The translations under genes and the position numbers were made by a program. The notes below the pieces were generated by a model. The model saw only the letters and a list, made by a program, of their open reading frames with translations, was not told the DNA's origin and made no database searches. This document shows positions 12,990-13,177 of a stretch of DNA of 13,177 bases, one piece after another; the first letter of the stretch is position 1, and every line of letters starts with the position of its first letter. The stretch is taken from assembly GCA_036514535.1 (NCBI GenBank), contig DATBWZ010000134.1, forward strand, positions 1 to 13,177. The letters are read 5' to 3'. This DNA is from DATBWZ01 sp036514535. GTDB taxonomy: Bacteria > JAMCPX01 > DATBWZ01.

Positions 12990-13177
12990 CAGGCTGATTC
13001 CCTTATCTCGGCGGAAAGTTTTTCAACGAATTTTGAATGGGAGGAAGATCCTACGGTTTTATTAGCCGTTTTTAAATCAGGAATGGATTTGCTGAGAAAG
13101 CCTTTTTTAATCCGCAGTATCCTTGAAATAGATTCATCTATTCTGGATTGAGGCATTGCGCCGGAGGATGCCGCTTT
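12989..13177 (-). CDS. C-terminal end of an unidentified protein (runs off right edge)
   Basis: The frame is open from the right edge to a TGA that shares its A with the start codon of the REC-fusion gene. The 62 visible residues are polar and basic-acidic, probably helical with Ser/Lys-rich stretches (KGFLSKSIPDLKTANKTVG), and end KFVEKLSAEIRESA. There is an internal ATG at 13156, but the bases before it are pyrimidine-rich with no ribosome site, so the gene most likely starts outside the window. No family can be recognised. Tight coupling makes a link with the REC protein likely; it might be a kinase, a chemotaxis component or another signalling protein, but nothing in the fragment shows this. 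Confidence 0.6.
   Translation of the reverse strand, partial: KAASSGAMPQSRIDESISRILRIKKGFLSKSIPDLKTANKTVGSSSHSKFVEKLSAEIRESA

Noticed and set aside
1..13177. CRISPR array, insertion sequence, toxin-antitoxin or phage island
   Set aside because: No spaced direct repeats, transposase, integrase or phage-type genes were seen; the tRNA pair has no adjacent integrase or repeated 3' end.

Overview
The window is about 13.2 kb of moderately AT-rich bacterial chromosome with short intergenic gaps and several tightly packed same-strand gene runs. An OmcS-like multiheme cytochrome with its NHL beta-propeller partner, a diguanylate cyclase and two textbook sigma-54 (-24/-12) promoter candidates suggest an anaerobic, probably metal-reducing or syntrophic Gram-negative bacterium. 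Plausible groups are Desulfuromonadales-like Deltaproteobacteria, Nitrospirota or related candidate phyla. The exact lineage cannot be fixed from the sequence alone.

Layout, left to right. Minus strand 1-1281: an NHL-repeat secreted protein followed 15 bases later by a c-type cytochrome cut by the left edge. The visible start of the mature cytochrome appears to match Geobacter OmcS, the extracellular nanowire cytochrome. Plus strand 1571-1776: tRNA-Val(UAC) and tRNA-Asp(GUC). Plus strand 1934-2743: a ZIP/GufA-type metal transporter behind a good sigma-70 promoter. Plus strand 2913-3908: a PleD-like REC-GGDEF diguanylate cyclase behind a sigma-54-type promoter and a dyad. Minus strand 3913-4658: AMMECR1-family protein AmrA and a 57-residue two-helix membrane protein missed by length-limited ORF calling.

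Plus strand 4873-7791: a three-gene operon. It encodes a small membrane protein, an HMG-CoA-synthase-like domain fused to a DUF35 zinc-ribbon/OB-fold, and a thiolase. The synthase-like domain has lost its Glu/Cys/His catalytic set, while the thiolase keeps its active-site residues. This looks like a thiolase complex in which the synthase partner has become a non-catalytic scaffold or acyl-CoA binding subunit. Minus strand 13177-7788: the tail of an unidentified gene, a zinc-ribbon/receiver-domain protein, a xylose-isomerase-like TIM barrel, an AmgK-type (COG3178) phosphotransferase and full-length MutS. The first four are coupled by overlaps or an 8-base gap. MutS ends tail-to-tail on the thiolase gene, with the stop codons sharing bases.

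The most interesting points are the OmcS-like nanowire locus at the left edge, the pseudo-HMG-CoA synthase/DUF35 fusion next to a thiolase, and the pair of sigma-54-type promoters that could place extracellular electron transfer and c-di-GMP synthesis under one kind of control. There is no CRISPR array, insertion sequence or rRNA in the window.
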